Source: Mycobacterium sp. Marseille-P9652
Lineage (GTDB): Bacteria > Actinomycetota > Actinomycetes > Mycobacteriales > Mycobacteriaceae
Direction of reading: 5' to 3'
Assembly: GCF_902652685.1 (NCBI RefSeq)
Contig: NZ_CACRUY010000034.1
Coordinates: 1 to 58,866, forward strand
DNA: 58,866 nucleotides
In this document: positions 1-12,016 of the stretch, one piece after another
Layout: each line of letters starts with the position of its first letter
Numbering within the stretch: the first letter of the stretch is position 1
Position numbers and translations under genes: made by a program
Notes under the pieces: model-generated
What the model was told of the DNA's origin: nothing
The model's database searches: none
Seen by the model: the letters and a program-made list of their open reading frames with translations, nothing else

Positions 1-2
1 AG

Positions 3-1424
3 CCGCCGCCCAGCGGACCGCCCCCCATCGCCGCCCCCAAGAACGACCTGTCGTGGCACGACTGCACCGCGCGCGTGTTCTCCGACGCGGCCGTCCGGCC
101 CGCCCCCGGCGTGCAGCTGGACTGCGCCAACTACGACGCCGACCTCGACCCCACGGGCGGCGGTTCGGGCACCCTGAGCATCGGCGTCGTCCGCGCCCGC
201 TCGAGCCAGACCCCGCACGACGCCGGACCGCTGGTCTTCACCACGGGTTCCGACCTGCCGTCGTCGACCCAGCTGCCGGTCTGGCTCGCCGGGGCCGGGG
301 CCGACGTGCTGCAGTCGCACCCGATCGTCGCCGTCGACCGCCGCGGCATCGGCATGTCGAGCCCCATCGACTGCCGCGAACGCGGCGACCGCCAGGCGAT
401 GCGGGACCAGGCGCAGTTCCAGAGCGGCGACGACCCCGTCGCCAACCTGTCCGACGTCTCGAACACCGCGACCACGAACTGCACCGACGCCATCGCCCTC
501 GGCGCCTCGGCTTATGACAACGCCCACGCAGCCTCGGACATCGAGCGGCTGCGCAGCACGTGGGACGTTCCCGCGGTCGCGCTGGTGGGGATCGGCAACG
601 GCGCGCAGGTGGCGCTGACCTACGCCGCGACGCGGCCCGACAAGGTCGCCCGGCTGATCCTCGACTCCCCCGTCGCGCTGGGCGTCAGCGCCGAAGCCGC
701 CGCCGAGCAGCAGGTCAAGGGCCAGCAGGCCGCCCTCGACGCGTTCGCCGCCCAGTGTGTCGCGGTGAACTGCGCGCTGGGCCCCGACCCGAAGGCCGCC
801 GTCAGCGCCATGCTGGCCGACGCCCGCGCCGGCAGGGGCCCGGGCGGCGCGTCGGTGGCCGAACTGGCCGGCGCGATCACCGTCGCCCTCGGCTTCCCGT
901 CCGGGGGCCGCGTCGGCGCCACCACGGGCCTGGCGGGGGCGCTGGCGGCGGCCCGGTCCGGGGACACCAACCAGCTGACCGCCCTGATGAACCGCGCCGA
1001 CGCCGCCCAGGACTCCGACGGCCAGTTCGTCAACTCCTGCAGCGACGCGATCAACCGGCCCACCCCGGACCGGGTGCGCGAGCTCGTCGTGGCGTGGGGC
1101 AAGCTCTACCCGCAGTTCGGCACCGTCGCCGCGCTGAACCTCGTCAAGTGCGTGCACTGGCCCACCGGTTCGCCGCAGCCGCCGCCGAAGGACCTCAAGG
1201 TCGACGTGCTGCTCGCCGGCGTGCAGAACGACGCGATCGTCGGCAACGAGGGGGTCGCGGCGACGGCCGCGACGATCATCAACGCCAATGCGGCCAGCAA
1301 GCGGGTCATGTGGCAGGGCATCGGCCACGGCGCGAGCATCTATTCGGCCTGCGCCGTCCCCCCGCTGGTCGCCTACGTCAACAGCGGCAAGCTTCCGGGA
1401 ACCGACACGTACTGTCCCGCCTAG
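3..1424 (+). CDS. TAP-like alpha/beta hydrolase, 5' end outside window
   Basis: This is the C-terminal 473 residues of a predicted secreted alpha/beta hydrolase, the Rv2672 position in M. tuberculosis. The open frame runs in from the left edge (reading starts PPPSGPPPIAAP), so the signal peptide and true start are not visible. The fold is recognisable from the RPDKVARLILDSP segment after the nucleophile elbow and from the C-terminal strand with an Asp (QND, codon at 1230) and a His (GIGHGAS, codon at 1326), both usual catalytic positions. The elbow itself reads V-G-I-G-N-G (about 586-602), so Gly stands where the nucleophile Ser of G-x-S-x-G would be. Several Cys pairs suit an exported protein. 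Substrate unknown; a peptidase role is only inferred from family. Confidence 0.85.
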   Translation, partial: PPPSGPPPIAAPKNDLSWHDCTARVFSDAAVRPAPGVQLDCANYDADLDPTGGGSGTLSIGVVRARSSQTPHDAGPLVFTTGSDLPSSTQLPVWLAGAGADVLQSHPIVAVDRRGIGMSSPIDCRERGDRQAMRDQAQFQSGDDPVANLSDVSNTATTNCTDAIALGASAYDNAHAASDIERLRSTWDVPAVALVGIGNGAQVALTYAATRPDKVARLILDSPVALGVSAEAAAEQQVKGQQAALDAFAAQCVAVNCALGPDPKAAVSAMLADARAGRGPGGASVAELAGAITVALGFPSGGRVGATTGLAGALAAARSGDTNQLTALMNRADAAQDSDGQFVNSCSDAINRPTPDRVRELVVAWGKLYPQFGTVAALNLVKCVHWPTGSPQPPPKDLKVDVLLAGVQNDAIVGNEGVAATAATIINANAASKRVMWQGIGHGASIYSACAVPPLVAYVNSGKLPGTDTYCPA

Positions 1425-1455
1425 GGGTTCGGGCCGCGGGCCACGATTGCCACGG

Positions 1456-1467
1456 TACGGTGCCCTG
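1456..1467 (+). promoter_or_regulatory. Candidate leaderless promoter -10 of aftC
   Basis: TACGGT (1456-1461) lies 6 nt before the GTG at 1468. This is the TANNNT-N6/7-start arrangement of mycobacterial leaderless transcripts and supports that GTG, which has no Shine-Dalgarno sequence. Confidence 0.45.
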
Positions 1468-2748
1468 GTGACGACGCGTACCGGCTTGCAGGACAGGGTG
1501 TTGGCCGCTTTCCGTCCCGGCGCACCGAGCGTCGCGAGCATCCTGCGGTCGGCGTTGTGGCCCATCGCCATCATGTCGGTGGTGCACCGCAGCATCATCC
1601 TGCCGCTCAACGGCAACATCACCGACGACTTCAAGCCGGTCTACCGGGCGGTGCTCAACTTCCGGCGCGGGTGGGACATCTACAACGAGCACTTCGACTA
1701 CGTCGACCCGCACTACCTGTATCCGCCGGGCGGGACGCTGCTGATGGCGCCGTTCGGCTACCTGCCCTTCACGCCGTCGCGGTACCTGTTCATCGGTATC
1801 AACGCCATCGCCATCCTGATCGCCTGGTACCTGCTGCTGCGGATGTTCAACTACACGTTGTCCTCGGTGGCCGCCCCCGCCCTCCTGCTAGCCATGTTCT
1901 GCACCGAAAGCGTGAGCAGCACACTGGTGTTCACCAACATCAACGGCTGCGTGCTGCTCGCCGAGATGCTCTTCTTCCGCTGGCTGCTCGACGGCCGGGT
2001 GAGTCGCCAGTGGTGGGCCGGCGTGGCGATCGGACTCACGCTCACCCTGAAACCCCTGCTCGGCCCGCTGCTGTTGCTGCCGCTGCTGAACCGGCAATGG
2101 CGGACGCTGGTGCCCGCGATCGCGGTGCCGGTGGTGATCAACGCGATCGCGTGGCCGCTGGTCAGCGACCCGATGGACTTCGTCACCAAGACGTTGCCCT
2201 ACATCGGGGGCGTGCGGGACTACTTCAACAGCTCGGTCCAGGGCAACGGCGTGTACTTCGGGCTGCCCACCTGGCTGATCGTGTTCCTGCGGATCCTGTT
2301 CACTGTTCTGGCGATTGGCGCCATGTGGCTGCTGTACCGCTACTACCGCACCCGCGACCCTCGGTTCTGGTTCACCAGTTCCTCGGGCGTGCTGCTGCTG
2401 TGGTCGTGGCTGGTGCTGCCCCTGGCGCAGGGTTACTACTCGATGATGCTGTTCCCGTTCCTGATGACGGTGGTGCTGCCCAACTCGCTGATCCGCAACT
2501 GGCCGGCGTGGCTCGGGATCTACGGCTTCATGACGTTGGACGGCTACCTGCTCTTCAACTGGATGAGATACGGCCGCGCGCTGCAGTACCTGAAGATCAC
2601 CTACGGCTGGTCGCTGCTGCTGATCGTGGTGTTCGTGGTGCTCTACTACCGCTACCTGGACGCCAAGGCCGAGAACCGGCTGGACGAGGGCATCGACCCG
2701 GCGTGGCTGACGCCCGGGCGCGACCCCGCAAATCGGGCTGCGCGGTGA
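1468..2748 (+). CDS. aftC: Arabinofuranosyltransferase AftC
   Basis: Membrane GT-C glycosyltransferase that adds alpha-1,3 arabinofuranose branches to arabinogalactan and lipoarabinomannan from decaprenyl-phospho-arabinose. The 426-residue protein is hydrophobic with about ten membrane segments. It has an Asp-Asp pair in the first periplasmic loop (GNITDDFKPVY), as GT-C enzymes do, and the family stretch DYVDPHYLYPPGGTLLMAP. Length matches the M. tuberculosis enzyme (433). I chose GTG 1468 because a TANNNT box lies 6 nt upstream; a TTG at 1447 is an in-frame alternative. The stop codon lies inside a 45-bp palindromic repeat. It follows the TAP-like hydrolase on the same strand and is followed by msrB. 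Confidence 0.93.
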   Translation: MTTRTGLQDRVLAAFRPGAPSVASILRSALWPIAIMSVVHRSIILPLNGNITDDFKPVYRAVLNFRRGWDIYNEHFDYVDPHYLYPPGGTLLMAPFGYLPFTPSRYLFIGINAIAILIAWYLLLRMFNYTLSSVAAPALLLAMFCTESVSSTLVFTNINGCVLLAEMLFFRWLLDGRVSRQWWAGVAIGLTLTLKPLLGPLLLLPLLNRQWRTLVPAIAVPVVINAIAWPLVSDPMDFVTKTLPYIGGVRDYFNSSVQGNGVYFGLPTWLIVFLRILFTVLAIGAMWLLYRYYRTRDPRFWFTSSSGVLLLWSWLVLPLAQGYYSMMLFPFLMTVVLPNSLIRNWPAWLGIYGFMTLDGYLLFNWMRYGRALQYLKITYGWSLLLIVVFVVLYYRYLDAKAENRLDEGIDPAWLTPGRDPANRAAR

Positions 2749-2786
2749 TCGCAAGCGCGGCGCAGCCGGGCGCAGCGGGTCACCGC
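2742..2786 (-). repeat. 45-bp palindromic repeat, copy A
   Basis: Begins GCGGTGA (2742-2748) and ends TCACCGC (2780-2786), a perfect 7-bp terminal inverted repeat, with a core containing AGCGCGG and AGCCGGGCG. It contains the aftC stop codon. Same family and same 45-bp length as 20420-20464 and 33507-33551, but in opposite orientation on the plus strand. Likely acts at the mRNA 3' end. Confidence 0.8.
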
Positions 2787-2807
2787 AATTACGGCTAGCG
2801 TGGAGGC

Positions 2808-3218
2808 ATGACGTCTCCCAAGCTGCAGCTCACCGACGACGAGTGGCGGCAGAAGCTCACCCCAGAAGAGTTCCACGTGCTGCGCCGCGCCGGCACCGAG
2901 CCGCCGTTCGTCGGCGAGTACACCGACACCAAGACCGAGGGCGTCTACCAGTGCCGGGCCTGTGGCGCCGAATTGTTCCGCAGCAGTGAGAAATTCGAGT
3001 CGCACTGCGGGTGGCCGTCGTTCTTCGACCCGGCGAGCTCGGACGCGGTGATCCTGCGTCCCGACGACTCGCTGGGCATGCGGCGGGTTGAGGTGCTGTG
3101 CGCCAACTGCCACAGTCACCTCGGCCACGTCTTCGAGGGCGAGGGATACCCCACCCCGACGGACCAGCGCTACTGCATCAACTCGATCTCGCTGCGCCTG
3201 GTGCCGGCGGGGAGTTAG
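2808..3218 (+). CDS. msrB: Peptide methionine-R-sulfoxide reductase
   Basis: Reduces methionine-R-sulfoxide in damaged proteins, using thioredoxin-type reductants in the cytosol. The 136-residue protein is a complete MsrB domain: zinc-binding Cys pairs at C49/C52 (CRAC) and C98/C101 (CANC), the CGWPSFF motif at 67-73, and the catalytic Cys at 123 in RYCINSISL. C67 in SHCGW may act as a resolving Cys (inference). The ATG start has GGAGG just upstream, and TAGCGT (2796-2801) sits 6 nt before it, so the transcript may start very close to the codon. It lies in the tail of the aftC transcript direction and converges on the methyltransferase gene at 3304. Confidence 0.95.
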   Translation: MTSPKLQLTDDEWRQKLTPEEFHVLRRAGTEPPFVGEYTDTKTEGVYQCRACGAELFRSSEKFESHCGWPSFFDPASSDAVILRPDDSLGMRRVEVLCANCHSHLGHVFEGEGYPTPTDQRYCINSISLRLVPAGS

Positions 3219-3231
3219 GCGCGCCTCGAAC

Positions 3232-3278
3232 GTCGAGTTGTTGTCGCGATTTGGGCGTAACGGTCCCAACAAGTCGAC
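3232..3278. terminator. Candidate bidirectional terminator between msrB and the methyltransferase gene
   Basis: GTCGAGTTGTTG (3232-3243) and CAACAAGTCGAC (3267-3278) form a 12-bp inverted repeat with one mismatch and a 23-nt loop, lying between two convergent genes. There is no clear T-tract, so termination is inferred from position. Confidence 0.4.
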
Positions 3279-3303
3279 GCTCGGCGGCGACGAGTAACGC
3301 CCC

Positions 3304-6117
<2,814 letters not shown>

Positions 6118-6121
<4 letters not shown>

Positions 6122-7167
6122 AGCGAGTGGACCAGCGACACCAGCTCGGTCAGCACGCCCGGGTCCGTCTCGGGCAGCACCCCGTGACCAAGGTTGAAGA
6201 CGTGGCCGGCCGCGCCCGCGTCGACGGCGCGACGGCCGTCGTCGACCACGGCGCGCGCGGCGCGTTCGGTCACCGGCCAGCCCGCCAGCAGCACCACCGG
6301 GTCGAGGTTGCCCTGCAACGCGGTCCCGGGAGCGACGCGCCCCGCCGCATCCGTGAGCGAGGTGCGCCAGTCCACGCCGACCACCGACGCGCCCGCGTCC
6401 GACATGGCGCCCAACAATTCCGCGGTGCCGACCCCGAAATGTGTCATCGGCACGCCGTAGGAGGCCAGCGCGGCGAAAACCCTTGCACTGTGCGGTAATA
6501 CGTACTGCCGGTAGTCGGCGAGCGACAGGGCGCCCGCCCACGAGTCGAACATCTGGATCGCGTCCACCCCGGCGTCGAGCTGGACCCGCAGGAAGCCGAT
6601 GGTGATGTCGGCCAGCTTGTCGAGCAGCGCGTGCCAGGTGTCGGGCTCGGCCAGCATCATCGCCTTCGTCCGGGCGTGGTGGCGGCTCGGGCCGCCCTCG
6701 ATCAGGTAGGACGCCAGGGTGAACGGCGCGCCGGCGAAACCGATCAGCGGAACGTCGCCGAGGGCGGCCACCAGCAGCGCAACAGCGTCCGCCACCGCCT
6801 GAACCCGTTGCGGCTCAAGCGGTTCCATCGCCGCGACGTCGGCGGCGGTGCGCACCGGGGAGGCGATGACGGGCCCCACCCCCGACACGATGTCGAGGTC
6901 GACACCGGCGCCGCGCAGCGGCACCACGATGTCGGAGAACAGGATCGCCGCGTCGACGTCGTGGCGGCGCACCGGCTGCAGCGTGATCTCGCAAACCAGC
7001 TCGGCGTCGAAGCAGGACGCCAGCATCTCGTGCTGCGCCCGCAGCGCCCGGTACTCCGGCAGCGACCGCCCGGCCTGCCGCATGAACCACACCGGAACCC
7101 GGCCGGGTTTGCGGCCCGAGACGGCGGCCAGGTAAGGCGACTTCGCGAGGTCGCGACGTGTACTCAT
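6118..7167 (-). CDS. hemE: Uroporphyrinogen III decarboxylase
   Basis: Decarboxylates the four acetate groups of uroporphyrinogen III to give coproporphyrinogen III, the substrate for HemY. The 349-residue protein has the UroD signature [16 protein letters not shown] near residues 25-40, the catalytic Asp region [16 protein letters not shown], and the C-terminal [13 protein letters not shown] with the conserved His. The start is MSTRRDL at 7165-7167; an ATG 12 nt upstream (7177-7179) is also in frame. First gene of the hemE-hemY-hemQ-methyltransferase operon; divergent from echA15 with only about 50 nt between starts. Confidence 0.95.
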
Positions 7168-7216
7168 ATTGCCGTCCATGCTGCCATGACGGCCCCGCTG
7201 CGTAATATCGGCGAGC

Positions 7217-8038
7217 GTGCCGGTCAGCCAGCCCCCCGTGAGTTACGACGAGTTCCCGAGCCTGCGCTGCGAGCGCGGGTCAAACGGCGTGCTGACGCTG
7301 GTACTCGACTCCCCCGGCCTCAACTCGGTGGGCCCGCAGATGCACCGCGATCTGGCCGACATCTGGCCGGCGATCGCCCGCGACCCCGCCGTGCGGGTGG
7401 TGCTGGTCCGCGGTGAGGGGCGGGCGTTCTCGTCGGGCGGCAGCTTCGACCTCATCGAAGAGACCATGGGCGACTACGAGAGCCGCATCCGCATCATGCG
7501 GGAGGCCCGCGACATGGTGCTCAACATGGTGAACTTCGACAAGCCGGTGGTCTCGGCGATCCGCGGCCCGGCCGTCGGCGCGGGCCTGGTGGTTGCGCTG
7601 CTCGCCGACATCTCGGTGGCGGGCCGCACCGCGAAACTCATCGACGGGCACACGAAGCTGGGCGTCGCGGCGGGCGACCACGCCGCGATCTGCTGGCCTC
7701 TGCTGGTCGGGATGGCCAAGGCGAAGTACTACCTGCTGACCTGCGAGACGCTGCTCGGCGAGGAGGCCGAGCGCATCGGGCTGGTGTCCACCTGCGTCGA
7801 CGACGACGACGTCCTGCCCACGGCGACCCGGATCGCCGAGGGCCTGGCACAGGGCGCGCAGGACGCCATCCGCTGGACCAAGCACAGCCTGAACTCGTGG
7901 TACCGCATGTTCGCGCCGACGTTCGAGACATCCCTCGGGCTGGAATTCCTCAGCTTCGGCGGCCCCGACGTCCGGGAGGGGCTGGCCGCGCACCGCGAGA
8001 AACGCCCGGCCCGGTTCAGCGGCGGGAATGCGACCTGA
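7217..8038 (+). CDS. echA15: Enoyl-CoA hydratase/isomerase family protein EchA15
   Basis: Crotonase-fold protein of 273 residues (Rv2679 position), expected to act on an acyl-CoA in lipid catabolism. The oxyanion-hole regions are visible: SSGGSFDLI near residues 74-82 and [15 protein letters not shown] around 114-128, followed by [14 protein letters not shown]. The usual hydratase Glu pair is not obvious at the second site (GVAAGDHA), so hydration itself is uncertain and it may be another crotonase activity. Starts at GTG 7217, with TAATAT 8 nt upstream, so a nearly leaderless transcript is likely. Followed by a strong hairpin terminator. Confidence 0.88.
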   Translation: MPVSQPPVSYDEFPSLRCERGSNGVLTLVLDSPGLNSVGPQMHRDLADIWPAIARDPAVRVVLVRGEGRAFSSGGSFDLIEETMGDYESRIRIMREARDMVLNMVNFDKPVVSAIRGPAVGAGLVVALLADISVAGRTAKLIDGHTKLGVAAGDHAAICWPLLVGMAKAKYYLLTCETLLGEEAERIGLVSTCVDDDDVLPTATRIAEGLAQGAQDAIRWTKHSLNSWYRMFAPTFETSLGLEFLSFGGPDVREGLAAHREKRPARFSGGNAT

Positions 8039-8076
8039 GCAGGCCCGTGAGCCCAGGTAACGGCTTGGTCGCGGCG

Positions 8077-8096
8077 GGCGCGCGGATCGGCGCGCC
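8077..8096 (+). terminator. Intrinsic terminator after echA15
   Basis: GGCGCGC (8077-8083) and GCGCGCC (8090-8096) form a perfect 7-bp GC stem with a 6-nt loop, followed by the T-rich stretch TGTTTCGGCGTCTTTT. This is one of the few hairpins here with a recognisable T-tract. Confidence 0.6.
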
Positions 8097-8136
8097 TGTT
8101 TCGGCGTCTTTTCCGATGGGTCTACCGTCGGACGCT

Positions 8137-8718
8137 GTGACCTCCATGGAACCGGCCCCCTTCCGCGAGGCGGTGGCGGCGATGAACGCCGTCACGGTGC
8201 GGTCGGAGATCGAGCTGGGACCGATCCGCCCGCCGCAGCGGCTGGCGCCGTTCAGCTACGCGCTGGGGGCCGAGGTGAAGCACCCCGACCTCGAGATCGT
8301 CCCCGAGCGTTCCGAGGGCGACGCGTTCGGCCGGCTGATCCTGCTCTACGACCCGGACGGCGCCGACGCCTGGGACGGCACGCTGCGGCTCGTCGCCTAC
8401 ATCCAGGCCGACCTGGATCCCAGCGAGGCCGTCGACCCGCTGCTGCCCGAGGTGGCGTGGAGCTGGCTGGCCGACGCGCTGGAGTCGCGGACCGGGCAGG
8501 TCACAGCGCTGGGCGGCACCGTCACCGCCACCACCTCGGTGCGCTACGGCGACATCTCCGGGCCGCCGCGGGCCCACCAGCTGGAGCTTCGGGCGTCGTG
8601 GACGGCCACCACCCCCGACGTCGGCGTGCACGTCGAGGCGTTCTGCGACGTGCTCGAGCACGCCGCGGGCCTACCGCCGGCCGGGGTCACCGACCTCAGC
8701 TCGCGGTCCCGCGCGTGA
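8137..8718 (+). CDS. DUF3000 family protein
   Basis: About 193 residues, Rv2680 position; an actinobacterial family of unknown function always found next to an RNase D gene. No membrane segment or catalytic motif can be seen. The protein looks soluble, mixed alpha/beta, with FGRLILLYDPDG and PEVAWSWLADALESR as its most conserved-looking parts. Three starts are possible: ATG 8116, GTG 8137 and ATG 8146. GTG 8137 is chosen because TACCGT (8122-8127) lies just upstream. It ends 1 nt before the RNase D start, so the two are surely co-translated. Confidence 0.8.
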   Translation: MTSMEPAPFREAVAAMNAVTVRSEIELGPIRPPQRLAPFSYALGAEVKHPDLEIVPERSEGDAFGRLILLYDPDGADAWDGTLRLVAYIQADLDPSEAVDPLLPEVAWSWLADALESRTGQVTALGGTVTATTSVRYGDISGPPRAHQLELRASWTATTPDVGVHVEAFCDVLEHAAGLPPAGVTDLSSRSRA

Positions 8719-8719
8719 C

Positions 8720-10003
8720 ATGACCGAATCGGACACCGACGGGCCCGATCCCACTCCGCTGCTCCACCCCGCCGAGGGGATCCCCGAGCTCGCCGTCAGC
8801 GTCCGCGAGATCGCGGCGGCCGCCGACCTGCTCGACAGCGGGCGCGGCCCCTTCGCGGTGGACGCCGAGCGCGCGTCGGGTTTCCGGTACTCCAACCGCG
8901 CCTACCTGATCCAGATCCGCCGCGCCGGCGCGGGCACCGTGCTCATCGACCCCGTCAGCCACGGCGCCGACCCGATCACGGCGCTGCGGCCGGTCGCCGA
9001 CGTGCTCGGCGCCGACGAATGGATCCTGCACTCCGCCGACCAGGACCTGCCCTGCCTGGCCGAGGTCGGCCTGCGGCCACCGGCGCTCTACGACACCGAG
9101 CTGGCCGGGCGGCTCGCCGGATTCGACCGGGTGAACCTGGCGACCATGGTCGAGCGACTGCTCGGGTTCGGCTTGGCCAAGGGCCACGGGGCGGCCGACT
9201 GCTCCAAGCGCCCGCTGCCCGAGGAATGGCTCAACTACGCCGCGCTCGACGTGGAACTCCTGCTCGAGCTGCGCGCGGCGATCTCGGGCGTGCTCGACGA
9301 ACAGGGCAAAAGCGGTTGGGCCGCAGAGGAATTCGACTACCTTCGCGAGGCCGGCACCCGGGAGGTCCCGCCCGCCGCGCGGCGCGACCGCTGGCGCCGG
9401 ACATCGGGGATCCACCGGGTGCGCGACCGGCGGGCGCTGGCCGCCGTCCGCGAGCTGTGGACGACGCGCGACCGCATCGCCCAGCGCCGCGACATCGCGC
9501 CGCGGCGGGTGCTGCCCGATTCCGCGATCATCGACGCCGCGGTCGCCGACCCGAAGACGGTCGAGGAGTTGGTGGCGCTGCCGGTGTTCGGCGGCCGCAA
9601 TCAGCGCCGCAGCGCCGCCACCTGGCTGGCGGCGCTGGAGGCCGCGCGCAACAACCCCCGCCCGCCCGAGGACGCCGAGCCGCCGAACGGCCCGCCGCCG
9701 CCGGCGCGGTGGAGCCGGCGCAAGCCGGAGGCCGCGGCGCGGCTGGAGGCGGCTCGCGCCGCCCTGTCCAAGGTGTCCGAGCGGGTGCAGGTTCCCACCG
9801 AGAACCTGGTCTCCCCCGACCTGGTGCGACGACTCTGCTGGGACTGGGAGCCCACGCCCGATCCGCTCGAAGCCGTCGACGAGTTCCTGCGCGCGGGGCA
9901 CGCGCGGGCGTGGCAGCGGGAGTTGGTGGACCCGGTGTTGGCCGAGGCGCTGAAGCCGCCGGCCGACACCGAGATCGACGGCAGCGCGGAAAACGTCGAG
10001 TGA
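8720..10003 (+). CDS. RNase D-like 3'-5' exonuclease with HRDC domain
   Basis: 427-residue DEDDy exonuclease, probably trimming structured RNAs such as tRNA precursors. Exo I: FAVDAERASGF with D48 and E50. Exo II: ILHSADQDL with D109. Exo III: LNYAALDVELLLEL with Tyr and Asp spaced as in the DEDDy subclass. An HRDC domain follows near residues 225-305, then a C-terminal extension rich in Pro and Arg. ATG start 1 nt after the DUF3000 stop, forming a two-gene operon. Converges with dxs. Confidence 0.9.
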   Translation: MTESDTDGPDPTPLLHPAEGIPELAVSVREIAAAADLLDSGRGPFAVDAERASGFRYSNRAYLIQIRRAGAGTVLIDPVSHGADPITALRPVADVLGADEWILHSADQDLPCLAEVGLRPPALYDTELAGRLAGFDRVNLATMVERLLGFGLAKGHGAADCSKRPLPEEWLNYAALDVELLLELRAAISGVLDEQGKSGWAAEEFDYLREAGTREVPPAARRDRWRRTSGIHRVRDRRALAAVRELWTTRDRIAQRRDIAPRRVLPDSAIIDAAVADPKTVEELVALPVFGGRNQRRSAATWLAALEAARNNPRPPEDAEPPNGPPPPARWSRRKPEAAARLEAARAALSKVSERVQVPTENLVSPDLVRRLCWDWEPTPDPLEAVDEFLRAGHARAWQRELVDPVLAEALKPPADTEIDGSAENVE

Positions 10004-10014
10004 CCAGCGCGCCC

Positions 10015-10030
10015 GCGTCGATTTCGACGC
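10015..10030. terminator. Short palindrome between RNase D and dxs
   Basis: GCGTCGA-TT-TCGACGC is a perfect palindrome of 16 nt in the 31-nt gap between two convergent stop codons. A terminator role is inferred from its position. Confidence 0.35.
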
Positions 10031-10034
10031 AAAC

Positions 10035-11954
10035 CTAGTCGAGCGGCTCGCTGACTTCCGTTTCCCTGTCGCTGACCGACGTGCCCAGCGCGGCCACCCA
10101 GCCGGTGATCCGGCGGGCCACGTCCTGGTCCGTGAGCCCCAGCTCGGCGAGCAACTCACCGCGCGAGGCGTGCTCGAAGAACTCCTGCGGCAGCCCGACG
10201 TCGCGGCAGGGCGTGTCGATCTCCGCGCGGCGCAGGGCCGCCGACACCGCGGACCCGACGCCGCCGTTGACCCCGTTGTCCTCCAGCGTCACCACCAGCT
10301 TGTGCTGCGTCGCGAGTTCCACGAGGCCCGGCGCCACCGGCAACACCCAGCGCGGATCGACGACGGTCACGCCGATCCCCTGGTTGTGCAGCCGCTTGGC
10401 CACCGCCAGCGCCATGGCCGCGAACGCGCCGACCGCCACCAGCAGCACGTCGTGGTTCAGGCCACCGCCCGGCACCGCCAGGACGTCCACGTCCGCGCGC
10501 CGCTCGACGGCCGGGATGTCTTCTCCCACATCGCCTTTGGGGAACCGCAACGCGGTTGGGCCATCGCTCACCTCGAGGGCCTCGCCCAGCTCCTCGCGCA
10601 ACCGGGTGCCGTCGCGCGGCGCCGCCACCCGCATGCCCGGGACGATGCCCAGGATCGACAGGTCCCACATGCCGTTGTGGCTGGCGCCGTCGTTGCCGGT
10701 GATGCCGGCGCGGTCGAGCACCAGGGTGACGGGCAGCTTGTGCAGGCCGACATCCATCATCACCTGGTCGAAGGCCCGGTTGAGGAATGTCGAGTAGATC
10801 GCCACCACGGGGTGCATCCCGCCCATCGCCAGCCCGGCCGCCGACGTCAGGGCGTGCTGTTCGGCGATGCCGACGTCGAACAACCGGTCCGGGAAGCGCT
10901 CGCCGAAGGGCGTCAGGCCGGTGGGGCCGGGCATCGCCGCGGTGATGGCCACGATGTCGCGGCGCTTGCGGCCGTAGCCGATGAGCGCGTCGGAGAACGT
11001 CGCGGTCCAGCCGGGTCCGGCGACCTTGGTGGCCCGGCCGGTGACGGGATCGATCACGCCGCAGGAGTGCATCTGCTCGGCCTCGTCGTCTTCGGCCGGC
11101 CCGTAGCCCATGCCCTTGCGGGTGACCACGTGCACGATCACCGGGCGGCCGAACCCGCGGGCGTGGCGCAGCGCGGCCTCCACCGCCCGCTCGTCGTGGC
11201 CGTCGACCGGTCCCACGTACTTCAGGCCCAGGTCGGTGAACAGCAGCTGGGGGGACAGCGAGTCCTTGATCCCGGCCTTCACGCTGTGCATCACGCGGTA
11301 GGCGATCGGGCCGACCACGGGCACGGAACGCAGCGCCTCGCGGCCCCGCTCCAGGGCCTGCTCGTAGGCCGGTTGCAGCCGCAGGGTGGCCAGCCGGTCG
11401 GCGAGGCCGCCGATCGTGGGCGCGTAGCTGCGGCCGTTGTCGTTGACGACGATGATCACCGGCCGGTTGGAGGCGGCGATGTTGTTCAGCGCCTCCCAGC
11501 ACATGCCTCCGGTGAGCGCGCCGTCGCCTCCCACCGCGACGACGTGCCGGTTGCGGTGCCCGGTCAGCTCGAACGCCTTGGCCAGTCCGTCGGCGTAGGA
11601 CAGCGCCGCGCTGGCGTGGCTGGACTCGACCCAGTCGTGCTCGCTCTCGGCGCGCGACGGGTACCCGGACAGGCCGCCCTTCTTGCGCAGGGTCTCGAAC
11701 TCGTGGGAGCGCCCGGTCAGCATCTTGTGGACGTAGGCCTGGTGGCCGGTGTCGAAGATGATCGGGTCATGCGGCGAATCGAAGACCCGGTGCAGGGCGA
11801 TCGTCAGCTCGACCACGCCCAGGTTGGGTCCCAGGTGTCCCCCGGTGGCGGCGACCTTGTGGATCAGGAACTCGCGGATTTCCGCAGCTAGACGGCGCAC
11901 CTGTCCTTGCGACAGGTGCGCCAAATCGGCAGGTCCGCGGATCTGTTCGAGCAT
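10035..11954 (-). CDS. dxs: 1-deoxy-D-xylulose-5-phosphate synthase
   Basis: Thiamine-diphosphate enzyme that condenses pyruvate and glyceraldehyde-3-phosphate, the entry step of the MEP isoprenoid pathway. This pathway feeds decaprenyl phosphate and menaquinone. The 639 residues carry all family parts: the [20 protein letters not shown] start region, the ThDP/Mg motif [18 protein letters not shown], the transketolase catalytic region [18 protein letters not shown] with its Glu, and the C-terminal domain ending [14 protein letters not shown]. Starts with ATG 11952-11954. It corresponds to dxs1 (Rv2682c). Convergent with the RNase D gene. Confidence 0.97.
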   Translation of the reverse strand: MLEQIRGPADLAHLSQGQVRRLAAEIREFLIHKVAATGGHLGPNLGVVELTIALHRVFDSPHDPIIFDTGHQAYVHKMLTGRSHEFETLRKKGGLSGYPSRAESEHDWVESSHASAALSYADGLAKAFELTGHRNRHVVAVGGDGALTGGMCWEALNNIAASNRPVIIVVNDNGRSYAPTIGGLADRLATLRLQPAYEQALERGREALRSVPVVGPIAYRVMHSVKAGIKDSLSPQLLFTDLGLKYVGPVDGHDERAVEAALRHARGFGRPVIVHVVTRKGMGYGPAEDDEAEQMHSCGVIDPVTGRATKVAGPGWTATFSDALIGYGRKRRDIVAITAAMPGPTGLTPFGERFPDRLFDVGIAEQHALTSAAGLAMGGMHPVVAIYSTFLNRAFDQVMMDVGLHKLPVTLVLDRAGITGNDGASHNGMWDLSILGIVPGMRVAAPRDGTRLREELGEALEVSDGPTALRFPKGDVGEDIPAVERRADVDVLAVPGGGLNHDVLLVAVGAFAAMALAVAKRLHNQGIGVTVVDPRWVLPVAPGLVELATQHKLVVTLEDNGVNGGVGSAVSAALRRAEIDTPCRDVGLPQEFFEHASRGELLAELGLTDQDVARRITGWVAALGTSVSDRETEVSEPLD

Positions 11955-12016
11955 TCAGTCAGTTTACGCAGCGGCGCACCGGATGGTTCAGCGGCGAAGC
12001 GGCGGGCGCCGACGCG

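Noticed and set aside
8696-10159. 487-codon minus-strand frame over the RNase D gene
   Set aside because: Antisense shadow; the plus-strand protein has DEDDy and HRDC features.
10170-11891. 573-codon plus-strand frame over dxs
   Set aside because: Antisense shadow of dxs, whose protein has complete motifs.
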